Origin: Manis javanica
Lineage: Eukaryota > Chordata > Mammalia > Pholidota > Manidae
Direction: 5' to 3'
Length of the DNA: 64,000 nt
NCBI RefSeq assembly: GCF_040802235.1
Contig: NC_133157.1
Span: forward strand, 25,933,501-25,997,500
Both the position numbers and the translations under genes were made by a program. The notes beneath the pieces are model-generated. The model ran no database searches. It saw only the letters and a program-made list of their open reading frames with translations, and was not told the origin of the DNA. This document shows, in pieces, positions 25,781-38,588 of the stretch (the stretch's first letter is position 1; each line of letters begins with the position of its first letter).

Positions 25781-27855
25781 TATTATTTGGTTAGCTGCTT
25801 CATTATCTCTGTTCTCAATTTTTTCTCCAACAAAAGATAACATTTGATCAGCAGGTCCCATCTTCGGCTGACTTGGAGTGTTAGGCAATGATTATAACTG
25901 TCCCTATACGCAGACAAGAGGAGAAGAAAATCCCAAGCACAGACAGGTAGTTCGCGCTCTTGCTCGGGGCCCAGCTTGCCTCACAGCAGTTTAGATTCTT
26001 CAGTCTGAAACTTGAAGGATAGTTTTGTAAACCATGGACCCTACCCTAACTTCTTGGAGATCTCAAACTACAAATCTGAGAAATGATTCACATGAAAGGC
26101 TTTTAAATTAAGTGACTTGAAATCTATTTACATTATTTTGCCAATATTTTTGAAAATGTGTTCAAGTTTGTCATGTTCTCAAGCTTAGTTTCAGAAATGC
26201 TGACTGCTTCCTACCTACCGGTTACCTGAGCCAGCAACACTCCAGTCACTACTACACTTGCTTTTGTTGTCCCTTAAGAGAAGGGAATTCAGAAGGTCTA
26301 TTTCAAGCACTTTTTCAGAGTGTGTTCTGCAAGAGAACAGTTTCTAAAGAAGCAAAGAAAAAATAATTTTAGAACAAATTCAAAGAAGGCCAGTTAAACA
26401 AAGTTAACTGGTTTCCTGAGGGTGGTAGTAGGGATGGGGATATGGGACAATGAGCCTTTAATATGCTAATATGCACTGTGACTCCACAAGTGGGAGGGAA
26501 GGGTAGGTACTGGGGAGGTGGTGTGGAAAAAGCAAGAACTTTCCAAACTCTTCTGACCTCAAAACCATTTCATTCAGGACCACCTTGTAGCCCTGGTGTT
26601 TTGGGAGCACATACTTGGGGAAACCCTTAAGATATTCTTACATCAACAACAACTGTATCCTTAATGGGATGGCATGTGGAGCACCACCCATGCGGCACAG
26701 AGCCTGGAAAGAACAGGTCCTTCCCAAAGTCTCCTTCTAGGTCTGCTTGTCATTACCTCAACAGAAGAGTGTCTCCACTTGGTCTTGGCTTACTTTCTCA
26801 GATTAAACTATAAACCTTCAAAAATTACCACCAAGGCTAGAACTGAATTTGATTTTTAAATGAAGTATATTATTAAAGTATTATTTCCAAACCTTCATAA
26901 CTGCAATCTGCTTCAACCACCAGTACCTATTCCAAAATGTTTTACTTGGTGAAATATGACTATTTTTAGAATATCTCTATGCTAGACTTTAAAAACCTGA
27001 TGTTTTTATAACTGTTTTCTAACACTTGATGTTTTTAGACCTGTCATGAAAATATGAAATCAAATGCAAAACAGATTTGAAAAAACTTTAGGGCCTAGTA
27101 AGCAAGGGATAAAACTCTTAAATATGTTGAGTTCTTAAAGTGCAACTTAATTTTTAAAAATTTCCAGCTTTTGTCCTTGTGGTGAAAACCTCTGCCTTCA
27201 TAATTTGACCCTAATGTGCACGCTAATCAGTTGTGCTACAAAGCCAACTTCACTGTGACCCTTTTCTTTACCGTTTCCTCGCTTATTCACCTTCAGAGAG
27301 CTGTTGATATTCAGTATTAAATACCATTAGCATCAATTACATTAACCCATTCAGAGGCCATGGGCCTCCAAAGACTAAATATATAAATATATATTCCTTA
27401 TCTAAAACTGTATTCTCAAGATTCTGAGTTTTGAGGAAAGGACATGACTGTAGTGACATTTAGTAAACTTACTGCTGTGATAACTTGTTCAGACTTACGG
27501 TTTTAGAAGAAAATGTAGAGGACCTAGGAAAAAATGCTTAGAAGTCAAAGGTCCCCAGAGTCTGAAACTTATCACCACCACTTGCACAGACCACAGACTC
27601 TGCTCCAAACTGTCACACCCTGACTCTAGTTTGGGGTGTGCTGATTTAAAACCAACACTCCCACTATACACTAAACACACGCACACGTACTTTAAAGCAA
27701 GGGTAAATAGTGTAATATCTGAATTTAAGGGACAGAAAAGTGCTATCTGAGGTACACTTTAATATGCCATTTAAATGCAGTAGTTCTCCATGCAGTGGGG
27801 GAAGGGCATGTAGGGCAACAGGAGCTGCACAGGCTTTAAACTCCTCTCGGCTTTA
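25781..27855. other. Intronic stretch, nothing recognised
   Basis: No gene or supported repeat. AT-rich except around 25.9 kb. Confidence 0.45.
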
Positions 27856-27859
27856 CACT

Positions 27860-27985
27860 ACTTGGGGAACTTGCAATAGCTTCTTCAGCTTTCTGTCTCA
27901 GTTTCCTAATCCGTAACATAGGACTAACGCTAGTACATACCTCAGAGTTGCAAAAAGAAAATTAAATTTATTATATGAGAGCAGA
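27860..27985 (+). repeat. MIR SINE
   Basis: 'ttctgtctcagtttcctaat', 'aacataggactaacgctag' and 'cctcagagttgcaaaaag' follow the MIR consensus order. Confidence 0.75.
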
Positions 27986-27999
27986 CAATTAGGAATAAG

Positions 28000-28900
28000 C
28001 ACAGGAAAACCCCTAGTTAATGGCTGGTCATCACTATTGCCCGCACTCATTCCCTAGTTGTCTGCTCTTGTATTTCATGTTTTTCTTTCCCCTCAGAGAC
28101 CACCCATCCTTAAAGTATCTCCTCTATGCACATGACTTAAAGCATTTTCTGAAACCCAGTTCTGGGTCTTTCATTGTCAATGGGGCGTTCATATCAATAA
28201 CACCTCAAACTCAGTCCACATAAAATTAAATTCACTTTCCCCTCCCCACATACTCGTCTCCATCTCAATTCCCAAGTCTATCAGTGACAATACCTTTCTC
28301 CCATTATATGGCATTCTAAACCAGTTTTATTCCTCTCCCCATCTCACATATTCAGACTGAGTCGGGGAAGTCTGTCCTATTTCAACTCTGTAATGTCTAT
28401 TCTCTGTTTCCCATTTACACTGTTGGTTTGAGTTAGTGAACAGTTTCCTATGTGGCCTCTATTTCCCTTTCTCCCACTTCAGGCATAGGCAAGGCTGTCA
28501 GATTAATTCTCCTTAAATCACTCTGAAAAGCCCTCCATGGCTGCCTATTTCTCTCCCCTTCAAATATTAATGCCTTCTCCTCTCTCTGCTCTGGCCAGGT
28601 CTCCTTTCCATACTGTCATGCAGTGAGTTAAAGCCTTCCTTGCTTGTGTTCAAACTGTTCCCTTCACCCAAATGCCTCTGTTCTCCCTGCTTTCTACTGA
28701 AATCTGTCTATTCTCCCACTCTTTCTAAATCCCATCCTTCAAGGACAGATCAAGGGTCGTTTTCAGGAAGCACCCCCTTCCAACTCATCCATCATTTCTT
28801 GATTTCCCCACTCCCTGAACTCCTAACCACCTAATTTAGCCTCTCTCTCCTCACCATTGCTGTTTTCTTCACACTTAGCATTCATCTTCCTGACACAACT
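28000..28900 (+). repeat. L2 LINE, long copy
   Basis: A pyrimidine-rich L2 body: 'cctctatgcacatgac', 'aataacacctcaaactcag', 'attctccttaaatcactc', 'gccctccatggctgcc', then 'atcccatccttcaagg' and 'aggaagcacccccttcc'. No open reading frame survives. Confidence 0.75.
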
Positions 28901-28994
28901 TAAAATTTTTGCAAGTCAGTGTCCCTTTTCCAAAACCCAAACACAGGATTTCTTTTTAAGAGGATGTTAATGGATATGAGAATATCTGACAGAT

Positions 28995-29255
28995 TTAGTT
29001 TACATTAATATGTAAAAAAAAATAATGTCTTAGACATCTCCATGGGTTGTGCAGTTTGCTGTAAGCCTATGAGATATGGTTCATTATGTTCCCATTTTAC
29101 AGCTAGGGAAAGCGAGGCATCAAATGTTAAAGAATATGGCCCAAATAACCCAGCTGGTGACAGAGCTGATATTCAAACCTGTGCAGTGTGGCTACACAGC
29201 CCATATTCCTACCAGCACAAGACGGTGTTCAATTCTCTATTTTCTAATAGCCCCT
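28995..29255 (-). repeat. MIR SINE
   Basis: Antisense MIR: 'gttcccattttacagctag', 'cccaaataacccagctggtg', 'acagagctgatattcaaacc'. Confidence 0.8.
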
Positions 29256-31640
29256 TAGAGTAGCAGTAGGGAAAGGACTTCTTATAAAGAAAGGAGAAAG
29301 CCACCTACCCATTTAGGGAGGATCATTTAGTTGGGGATGGGAAATGAGACACCCATACCAGACTAAATCCAATTGAACTTTATATTAAGAAAACTTTATG
29401 CCAGAAATATTATGTTTAATGTTAAACTGTTTTGCTATTATAAATAACACCACATGGAAAGATCCTAGCATATTGCATTCACTGTGCTTTTGGATTACTA
29501 AGTAAAGGGTGTCAATTCTTTATTATGGCTTTCAATGTACATCACCAAATAGCATCCTAATAGAGTTATTCCAATTTATCCAGCAAATCAATAAAATATA
29601 CTTGAGTGACAACCATGTGAGGCATATAATTTTGTTAACTTTTACCAAAACTACAGGTGTAAAAGGGTGTCTCTATGCTTTGAGTTAAATTGATTATCAG
29701 CAAGGTTGAATGTATTTACATATTAGTTTACTATCTCCCCTTTTATATTTGTTGTAAAGATGCATTTTTATACTGTGAGTTCATTACATCATAGAGATAT
29801 TGTAAATAATAATGTGAACCTTGTTTTATTACTGCTTATATTTTTAAAAAACTAAACAGAAAAGAAAAGAAAGGCACTCTCCTTCTCTATCCTAGTATAT
29901 TCCACTCAGTATCATAGCTCCTTAAGTGCCTCAGAGAGGAGTGGGAAGAAAAGGAAGGAAAAATAAAATTTTAGGGAAAAGGAGGGAAAAAGTGTGAGTA
30001 ACAATGTGAAAAATGAGAAGCAATGAGTAACAATCAAAAAGATAAACACAAATGAGAAGTTACAAGTAGAAAAGGACATTAAGAGATAGAGGGAAGAGCC
30101 CCCTTCATTCTCTCCGGACCGTGGACTATGGAAATACTAATTGGCTACTTAACCATTACAACCTTAAATGCTCTTATCTTGAAGCTATCCCAGCCTCAGA
30201 ATGGGAAAGAGGCAGTGGGGGTAGAGAAAAGAGTAAGACAGGATTCAGCAGAGGCTAGAGCAGTTATCACTGGGGGATAGAAAGATAATTGTGTCTTTCA
30301 ACTATGAAGTGAAAAGTTTTATAATGTAGCTATAAGCAAAAATGTCAGGAAACACAATAGAAGTGTGACTTATAGGTAGAAGGAAATGGCAAAACCATGA
30401 AGTAGATGCTATTGGCTGCCTACCTAGTCACCATCCCCACCCTCTGCATTGCTGGCGGACTCCCAATTTTGTTCTGGTGTTGCTCCGCCCTCCACTTGAC
30501 TGGGGGGAAACTCCTTGTTAGTCTAAAGCCAATTACAGACAGGATTGTTTGCTTCCCCCTTGCAAGACACTGTTTAGGGATGAGAATACAGCTCTCCCTA
30601 ACTCCTATTAAAGGAAAACCACCGAAGATTGTCAGCTCAAAGATCGGAAAAGCCACATTCATCTTTGGGATCCTGAGCGGAGCTAAGTGAGGAAAAGCTA
30701 CCTTCCTTAAAATGACAAAAAGAGGAACATAGAACTTCAATCTTTGCTGACATCATCAAGCCACTGAACTAACCTGGAGGCCACCCTACCTTTCAACTTA
30801 GATGGGATAATTGATTTTTGTTACTGTTCTGTTGAGATTTAAGGATTTTCTTTATGGCTTAATTCCTTATGGTTGAATTATCCTAAGTGATTCATAATTA
30901 AAAATACTACAAGATTGTTATCATCAGTACATTAACACAATGTGACTAAAAAAAAAAAAAAAAAAAAGAACAAATCTAATACCTTCACTGCTACTTAAAC
31001 ATCTTGAAGTAACCATCTATTTTCAATTTTTCCATCTTTTTGATGTTTTCCTTATTTTAAATTATACAAAAATATCCAAAAATCAAACACTTCTGGTTAA
31101 CAATTTTCAGCATATCTGGCAACCTTTAAAGTTAGAATAAAAATACTTTATTTTATTACTTTTAAGAGTTTCCTTACTAACAAATGTCTAAATACTTGGT
31201 TCTTGCATGTTGTGAAAAGCAGCTAAAAAGAGTAATAAAAATAAATTCTAGCAGTTTATTGACCAAATATTTTTTAAGTAAATCCTACTATTTCAACTGA
31301 TACAAAATCAGAAAAGAGTCCAAGGGGAAAAAAAAATACCTCCTGTTGAGTACATTAAAACAGACTGAAAAATGCAAATCTCTTTTAAAAAATCACCCTT
31401 TTTTAAAAAAAGTACTAAGTTTGATACAATGCATAAATTCAAAATTGGAACAAGCTGTTATATTCCAGATAAACAAGAAAACAAAAAGTACCAAAAGGGA
31501 AGAAATATTACTATGCCAGAAACTTTCACCATTTTCACAGTGAATTCACAAAGAAATCATAATGCATCTTTAATGATGTTAAGTTTTTCACCAGCTCACT
31601 TTTTTTTTTTAAAAGACACTACATATGAAGTCCTATAAAA
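29256..31640. other. Intronic stretch with an unnamed old repeat and an A20 run
   Basis: About 30405-30850 has the style of an old LTR-like repeat: 'tgacatcatcaagccactga', 'actaacctggaggcc'. I cannot name the family. An uninterrupted A20 run lies at 30948-30967. The 94-codon frame at 30406-30690 lies within this repeat and is not called. The rest is unrecognised. Confidence 0.4.
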
Positions 31641-31644
31641 ACAT

Positions 31645-31749
31645 CAGCATTGATGGACAGTGACTGTAGTGGGGTGTGTGGGGGGGACTTGGTGAGGGGG
31701 GAAGCCTGGTAAACATAGCGTTCTTCAACAACAAAAAAAAACAGCATTG
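31645..31749 (+). mobile_element. Extreme 5'-truncated L1 stub with 8-bp TSD
   Basis: Only the last part of the young L1 3' UTR remains ('ttgatggacagtgactgtag', G-run, 'gcctggtaaacatag'), with an A-rich tail, at 31653-31741. CAGCATTG is duplicated at 31645-31652 and 31742-31749. Confidence 0.85.
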
Positions 31750-32125
31750 TAAATCCAACAAGCCCATTACTGGAGTGGTTAATCTTTTCCCATGCATCTT
31801 GACCTGGGAACTTATACGTTTATTAGTACACTTGCTTCATGGTATGCATGTGAGATGTATACTGCAAGACAAGCTACAGCAGATTGCTACTGGAAATTCT
31901 GTTAAGAATCTCCTCCAAAAGTATTTGTCCTTTTAAAAAAATGTTGTACTGAATTTTAAAACATCAGAATGCTAAGGTAGGAGTTTATTCACATACATCT
32001 GTGGAAAAGAACATTTGTTAATTTGTTCAAATATTTCATAAGCACCTACTATCTACCAGATACTAGCTAAGCACAGAGAATAACAAAATAGACCCTGTCC
32101 CTCTCTTCATCAGCTCAGTCTAGTC

Positions 32126-32471
32126 CAGGGTCAGCAAACATTTTCTGTAAAGGGCCACAGAGTAAATGTTAACCCTTATGGGCCATAATGTCTCTGTCAC
32201 AACTAGTTACTCAACTCTGCCACTGTAGCATGAAAGTAGCTAGACAATATATAAATGAATGGGTGTGGTTGTGTACCAACAAAACTTTACTTGTGGACAA
32301 GGAAATTCATATTTCATGTGATTTTTATAAAATAACTTTCTTATACAATCATGTTCTTATTCTGATTTTTCAATCATTTAAAAATATCAGATACCAGTTT
32401 CTGCATTCTCAGTTTGCAAGCCATACAAAAACAGGTAGCCAGTCAGATTTGGCTTATAGGCAAAACTCCTG
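32126..32471 (+). mobile_element. hAT-type (Charlie-like) MITE with 8-bp TSD
   Basis: It starts CAGGGTCAGCAAAC and ends in the inverted form (reading CAGGAGTTTTGCC on the opposite strand). The internal text 'ttctgtaaagggccacag' and 'caactctgccactgtagc' is typical of a widespread mammalian hAT non-autonomous family. The flanks are GTCTAGTC (32118-32125) and GTCTAGAC (32472-32479), 7 of 8 identical, the size hAT elements generate. It sits inside the L2. Confidence 0.85.
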
Positions 32472-33171
32472 GTCTAGACATTAATGTTAACCATATAATT
32501 ATATACTGCATTAAGTGCTCAAAGGGAAAACACAATACATAAGTCTAATAGAGTTTATTGAGGATACATGGCCTGGTTTGAAGGATCAAGGAAGCCTTTT
32601 CCAAAGAAGTTATGTTTAGGCTTAAACTTAAAGAATGAGGAGAGCCAGCCAAAGGTGAGGAAGAAAAGCAAAGAGTTTACAGACAAGTGAATGGAATGTG
32701 TAAAAGCCCTAAAAGAAGAAATATGATCTACTGAAGAATCTGTGAGGTTGGAACACAGAGTAAGAAGTGTGGCATGAGATGACAATAATACTTGAGAGGA
32801 AAGGAGACCAGCCCATACAGTCTTGTTGGCTAGGGTCAGAGATTCTGGTCTTTGTCCTAAGAGCAACTGGAAATCATTAAAAGGGTTTCAGTAGAAGAGG
32901 TGCACAATTAAATCTGGATTTGTTAAAGGTCACTAAGACTAAATATGGAGAAAAATTAAAAGGGAGCATACATGCAGGGACATCCGTAAGCAAGGTTCTG
33001 GCAGAAGACGACAGAAGACCAGGGTGCTGACAGTGGAGTTCAGAAGGGAAAAGAGGGAAGATGCGGTGACTTGATAAGGTAGAAAGAAAGGCAGATTCCC
33101 TACATGCCTCAAGTGCCATTTTCCACACCAGGGACACTGGCATCATTCACTGAACCAAATATACGAAAAAA

Positions 33172-33201
33172 ACGTGCGCGCGCGTGTGTGTGTGTGTGTG
33201 T
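33172..33201. repeat. (CG)n(TG)n alternating tract
   Basis: Thirty bases of perfect purine-pyrimidine alternation, with a CG core followed by (GT)n. A short Z-DNA-prone microsatellite within the L2. Confidence 0.95.
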
Positions 33202-33324
33202 CAGTTGGATATAAGAATCAGAGGCAGGTTTGTTTTAAATCAGGAATAGAATTTGGGAATTGTCAGCATACAGATTATAACTGAAACCACAGAAGGAGAT
33301 GAAATTTCCTAAAGAAAGGGTATA

Positions 33325-33482
33325 GAACCATGTGGCACATGAGAATCACCAGGGAACATTAAAAAAAATTTTGATGCCCCAGCAGTAACCCTGGATCAAT
33401 GATACCAGAATCTCTGGGAGGACTGAGGCATCATTGTTTTTTAAGTCTTCTAAGTGTTTCCAACGTGCAGCCAAGGTTGCAA
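33325..33482 (+). repeat. MER5-like hAT fragment
   Basis: 'gtggcacatgagaatcacc', 'agaatctctgggagg' and 'tgcagccaaggttgc' follow the order of the MER5/Charlie non-autonomous family. Diverged; termini not clear. Confidence 0.55.
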
Positions 33483-33504
33483 AGATAGGACATTAAGAAT
33501 TAAC

Positions 33505-33650
33505 AGTACCATAGAAAGATCAAGAGATTAAGAGATGTAGGTTTCTAGTCCTAGCTACCTCATAATGTATCTCTGACCTCAGACTACTTTACATCTCTAA
33601 ATTCTAGTTTAGCTCAACAGAAAAGTTAGATAATAGCACTAGTTTATCTT
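33505..33650 (+). repeat. MIR SINE
   Basis: 'gtttctagtcctagctacc', 'tctgacctcagactac' and 'gttagataatagcactag' are in MIR order. Confidence 0.6.
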
Positions 33651-34074
33651 CAACATCCCCTGGAGACCCAAAAATCTGAGTCAAAGTTACAAAATTGAAA
33701 TATTTCTTTCTTCTTGCAGGGGGAAAGAGGAATAAAAAGAAAAACAGATAATAACCAATAGCCAGAACTAGAATATACAATTATTTTTTAAAAAATAAGT
33801 ATCCTCCAAGCCAGTAACATTTCTAAATGATAGGACTAACACATCAAATAGTAAAATAGTACTTGATAGTATTTTGTTAAGCCTAGCAACATTCTATCTA
33901 GACTAGTTTTGCTATATGATACTATATTATTCCACAGCTAGTAAATGCAGGAAGGTCAAAATGGTGCCATGAATTTAACTTGGAAATTCCAATTCAAAAT
34001 TCTATAGAGCAGAACTTTTCTAAAGATAAAGTGAACTGCATTTGAAGATTTAGGAAGCATGCACGTAAACATAG

Positions 34075-34245
34075 AAAAGCACAGTGCTCAGATTCAGAAG
34101 ACCTGGGCTGAAGTCTGGATCTTTCACTTAGCAGCTCTTAGGAATTTAACCAAGTTTCCTACCTCCGAGTCTCAATACCCTCAGCTGTAAAACAGAAGTT
34201 GAGTCAACTTCAGAGTTACTGTAGAAATTAAAACGGCTGTGAAAA
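34075..34245 (+). repeat. MIR SINE
   Basis: 'cagaagacctgggctgaag', 'ttaaccaagtttcctacc' and 'tcagctgtaaaacagaag' follow the MIR consensus. Confidence 0.7.
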
Positions 34246-36045
34246 ATAGCTATACAAAAAGTATTGCCATTTTTACATTATTTTCCACATAATTTTAACA
34301 TTAACTTTGACTTAGATGTTTTGATGAGTGGATCTTCTATGCTAACAGCAGGTATTTCAAAGAAGAAAAAAAAAAACTGTCTTCGTACTATGACTTTTTT
34401 GTTCTAGTTAGAGCAAGTCTACTTTGCTGGACATATTTTAATGGAACAACTTAGTCTCTTGGTAATTCCCACTACACTCCTCAAATTTCATTTTTGCCAT
34501 CTGACTTCAAATTCCACAAAGCAGATAGACTACAGTGTCACTAAAATTCTGTTAAGGAACAGTTAATATCCTGAAAAGTTAACCTGTATTTGTGAGCCAC
34601 TTGATTGTTTTTCATTAATCCCAAGACAATACATGACAGCTAGAAAAGGACAGCTAAATATACAGCTCTCAATTTGAAGATCACGGAATAATGCATTAGG
34701 CAAGTACAATTTCTCCTGAAGTCAGACAGACAAGGGACAGTTTGTTCAACCAGAAAGATTTCCTCCATCCCTCTCACAATTTCTAACATTAGAACCAAAG
34801 GACACTGAATTTCACACTTGCAGAATCTCCTGGCCTCCAAAGCACTGCTGTGAGAACTAATGACCTAGCCATTAACGACAAAGACTTACAGCAATTTGCT
34901 AAGTAATCTTTCAAAAGCCTCCTTCATTCAAACTGGTTTGTCAATGGGAAAGAACATTTCATAAATCTGAAGATTTACAAGTGAACTTTGAAGTTTAACA
35001 TTACAAGAATAGAAATTATGTCAGGTCATAACAGAACAAACGAATTAATGGAGAGTTGGGAGTAAATTTTAAGAGTCTTAGGGAGGATTCGTGCTGTAAA
35101 AGGAAACAAGACTATCTTATATTCTCTTCAAAGAGATTTTTAAGCAAAGGCTATCATGTGTTGGCTTGTTGTGAGCAATTACTAATATTAACAAATAACT
35201 TGCAGTGGTCACTAATAAAAAAACAAAAACATAAAGAGTTCTGTAAGAGCCCTGACTCACTAGACACTCTTTAAGATTTTTAGATATACATTCCTAATAC
35301 AGCACAAATTGTTTTGCCAATAATTTGCTCCTTCCCCAGTGAAATACAAGCTAGTATGAAATGGAGACTTTTCTTTGATCTAAATCCTAAAACAGGATAA
35401 TTATACTGATGACATATTATGATATCCACACACTGCCAAAAAACTGAAAAAACGCCAGGACAGACAACAAGATGAAACTGTTTGGAAGAGATGAAACAGT
35501 TTGGAAAACCATAAACTCTTTTATTAGTGTCTATAACACAGCAAGAGACCATAAGGGAAAATAAATTATATTTCAAAAGTGAATCCCTACTACAGGAAGG
35601 AAACACACTGTATTTACATTGATAAAACCTGCCAAGGCTTTAAAATTGCTGACGATACCACTGAGAAAAGCTAAGCTGAACTGTAGATTACCTCAAAGCA
35701 CATTGTTTTGATGTGCTGTGCAGGTTATCATTAGAGTCTGCAGACAAGCTTTTTTAAGACGTTATAGCCACTGCTCCAGCTGAAACATAAGCATTGAGCA
35801 GAGGACCAGGAAGAAAGGAAAAACCTGCCCAACTTTGCAAACTGGTAATACCATTGACAGAATAGGAAGGAATGTGGGAAAGGCAGATGGATTTTAACTT
35901 AAACAGCTCAGGTTTCAGCTTAGAAGAGGATGGCTTGGTGGAATTAGTCAACCAGCCCATGCAAGGGAAAGAGCACATGGGTCAGGGCTGGATTCATATT
36001 CAATGTTACTTGCCAGCCAGATGTTCAAATGTGTGTACATACATT
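34246..36045. other. Intronic stretch, nothing recognised
   Basis: AT-rich. The 108-codon minus frame at 35280-35606 has no family feature and no splice or Kozak support. Confidence 0.45.
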
Positions 36046-36049
36046 TTGT

Positions 36050-36190
36050 GTATTGACTATTGCTGAGCAGCTATTATGTACAGGTGTAGTGAAGCACTGC
36101 AATGGATACAGAAATGCGGAAAACAAAAGAAGTTCCTGCACGGAAGCAGCTTATAGTCCAGTAAAAGGGATAAAAGAAACATTCTGCCTG
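36050..36190 (-). repeat. L2 3'-end fragment
   Basis: 'gcagctattatgtacagg', 'gcaatggatacagaaatg' and 'agcagcttatagtccag' give the antisense L2 3' end pattern. Confidence 0.5.
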
Positions 36191-37839
36191 AAAATAAAAG
36201 TATGGCTTCTAAGCAAGGCTCAAAGTGATATGGAGTTGCATCCCTAGTTTGCTTCAACACACACAGATACATTATTCTAAAACTGCTTATGCTCCTGAAA
36301 GGAGCATTAAAATGCTATCAGCTTTGTAACACTTCACAAATGAAGAATGATGCCAAAATCTCAAACAAGAAAAAAAAGATGATGACCAGCTCTTTTGGCA
36401 TAGAACCTCCTCCTCAATGCTCCACAGAATACTACAAGTCCTGAAGCTGAACTTAAAGGCATGTGACAGCTGCTGATTGGTTATAGGAGTCCACAGGAGG
36501 AAAAAAAAAGCACCCCTCGGGGTGCAAGACATGCATCTTGTATGTAGAACATGGCATGAAGGAAACCGGCCACAAGAGGTGGAAAAAGCAAAGAAAATGT
36601 ATGTGGCAGCATTCTGAAGAGTACAACGTGGAGCTAGTCAAATCCAAGACCTGTTATTAAAGCAGAGTTTTGGTTCAGAATCCATCTCCCGCAAATTTAA
36701 GTGTTCACACACTGAACAAGCCATCTATAAACTGTCAATACTCTTCTGTCTTAAAGGCCTTTCACCACCAAAAGAGGATGTAAAGTAACCCAGTTCTTAA
36801 AAGAAAGGCAATATGTAAGACACCTTTTGGGTGAAAACAATATTTAAATAAATATTAGATGCATACAACTAGATCCTCCCTCCCCCCCCACCCAAACTCC
36901 CTAACCAGTTGAGAGGTATTGTATAATTCCACACCTGTATCTGTTAATATGAAAACCCTGGTCTATTGACCTCTCCTTCATAACACAACCACATACAGTT
37001 TTTCTTTGCTATTCTGACAGGAAGGGTTACCTAACTAAACCAATCAGACTGAGTATGTATGATCCTAGTAGGAAAACAAAACAAACAAAAAACTCACAGG
37101 TAAGCAAATACCCCCAAAAAAGAACTGGACAAATAGGATGGATGCTTGATAAAACATAATGTCCTCCATTCATCTGCAATTCTAGTCAATTTCTAACATC
37201 TCAGATTTTCAGAACAAGTATGCAGGTTATTTAAAACTGAGTTATATATAGTCATTTAGCAGCAGCAAAACACTTCTGGCATTATCACAGATGCTAGATC
37301 TCTGGAGGAATTTTTTTTTCCAAACTAGCCTTTTTCTTCACCAAGAACAGACCAGTCTTTATTTCTAAAAACAAGAGCCCTTGTCTCCCCACAAAAACAA
37401 ACAAATCAAAGACCACTGTTAAATCTACGCTAATGAAACTGTGAGATTACATCCCAGGCATTGTCAGAGCCTATTTTTCATACACCACCAGTAGACAGTT
37501 TGATGCAGTATTCCTGATTGCTTTTTATCGTATTTGTAAATACACTCACTAATCCACTAAATTAGGTAATTTACAAACAGGTTCTCTCAGTTATTAGTGG
37601 CCAGCAGTCAAGTTCTATTACATCTGATCCTTATACAGTTGTCTAAACATTTCCATCCAGGTTAAGGGCTCGGATCGGCAAGAGAGGGGGAGGTTAGCGA
37701 AATTTGGATGGGGGCAGGGTGGAAGCTGAGAGAAATCTCTGCATCTCAGCCCTCAGCGACAACATTCATCCAGTGCCCCCAGAAAAACTAAATTCAGCAC
37801 CTCTTCCTCCTGTTACACTGGCAACAAAGAGGGAGTTTC
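36191..37839. other. Intron 1 proximal stretch, nothing recognised
   Basis: Mostly AT-rich sequence that becomes GC-rich from about 37650 toward the CpG island. It could hold intronic regulatory elements, but none can be named by eye. Confidence 0.4.
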
Positions 37840-38552
37840 CGTAACGCTCCCGTCACCCACCAGCGGCCCAATCTCCTTCCCAGCCCCGTCCCAGCGCTCC
37901 CGCAGGGGCCTCGGTGTGCTTGGAGGCCGCGGTGCCCGGGGTCAAGGCACAAAGGGGGGATGGGGTGAAGGCAAGCGGGTGCTTTCTGGGAAGTGAGCAG
38001 TGGAAGGGTTGCCGGACCCGCTTAAACACCTGAACCCGGACCGGGGCTGCGGGCCAAAGAGAATATCTAATGGAGCAGAAACTGGAATAAGGTGGGAGAG
38101 GGGTGAAGAGCCCATGTTGGGGTACTCCTTCAGGAAGCACAGAAAACATCCATCGGTGTATGGGGAGCAGGAGACTCCCTGGAGGTGGGAAGACAGGCGC
38201 AAGGCCCGGAAGACTTAGGGAAGGGGGTGCCCCCTGGGGCCGAGAGGAGGCGCCCGTGTTACCTCCACCTGCGGGCGGGCGGGCCGGGCCGCTCAGGTGT
38301 GACAGGGAGGGAAGAAGCCAAGTCGGAAAGGGGCTGGCGAGAGCCGGCGGCGCCCTGGGGGCCGCGCAGAAGCGCCTGCGAGTCGGCAGCCGCGAAGGCA
38401 TCTGCGGGACAGGAAGGAGGGAGAGGAGGAGGTGGGGATCTCCGGAGTGCACGGTGGGCTGACGAGAGACTCGCGGGTGGCGGGACACATCGCGTGGCGG
38501 GCGCCGGTTGGGAGGCATCCGGGCGGGCGGCCGGGAGGCGGGAGCCCCTCAC

Positions 38553-38588
38553 CTGCGCGGCGGAGGAGGCGGAGCTGCAGCAGCCCAT
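38553..38588 (-). CDS. SLC44A1: SLC44A1 (choline transporter-like protein 1), coding part of exon 1
   Basis: Read on the minus strand, the ATG at 38588 opens twelve codons, MGCCSSASSAAQ. These run directly into a consensus splice donor, CAG|GTGAG, with the GT at 38552-38551. I know this N-terminus as the start of mammalian SLC44A1 (CTL1), a multi-pass plasma-membrane and mitochondrial choline transporter of the choline transporter-like family that feeds phosphatidylcholine synthesis. The ATG has a good Kozak context (GCC before, G after) and lies in a CpG island, as expected for a first exon. Gly2, Cys3, Cys4 and Ser6 would suit N-myristoylation plus palmitoylation, which is inference only. 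The rest of the gene would continue to lower coordinates. I recognised no exon 2 down to position 1, consistent with a long first intron. The reading frame stays open upstream to an ATG at 38735; see findings. Confidence 0.9.

Larger units (their letters stand above)
32025..33320 (-). repeat. L2 LINE, long antisense copy, split by a MITE
   Basis: The antisense L2 3' end ('aagcacctactatctacc', 'accctgtccctctcttc') precedes the MITE at 32126-32471. The body resumes at about 32540: 'gaatgaggagagccagcc', 'gggtttcagtagaagagg', 'agggtgctgacagtgg', 'cagttggatataagaatcag', 'aatttgggaattgtcagc'. The two parts are in order, so the L2 was split. Confidence 0.75.
1..38550 (-). other. SLC44A1: Probable SLC44A1 intron 1 (not complete)
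   Basis: Everything to the left of the exon 1 splice donor should be transcribed intron of SLC44A1 on the minus strand. I looked for the expected second exon, whose protein continues Ser-Ser-Lys-Arg after the exon 1 glutamine, and saw none. Minus-strand open frames in this interval are short or belong to repeats. The assignment follows from exon 1 orientation and is inference. Confidence 0.6.

Noticed and set aside
30948..30967. A20 run as the tail of a retrocopy
   Set aside because: No matching target-site duplication, polyadenylation signal at the right distance, or recognisable body could be shown.
1..38550. SLC44A1 exon 2 within the window
   Set aside because: I scanned for minus-strand coding text expected to follow exon 1 and for open frames carrying it. 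None was found, though a by-eye search can miss short exons.
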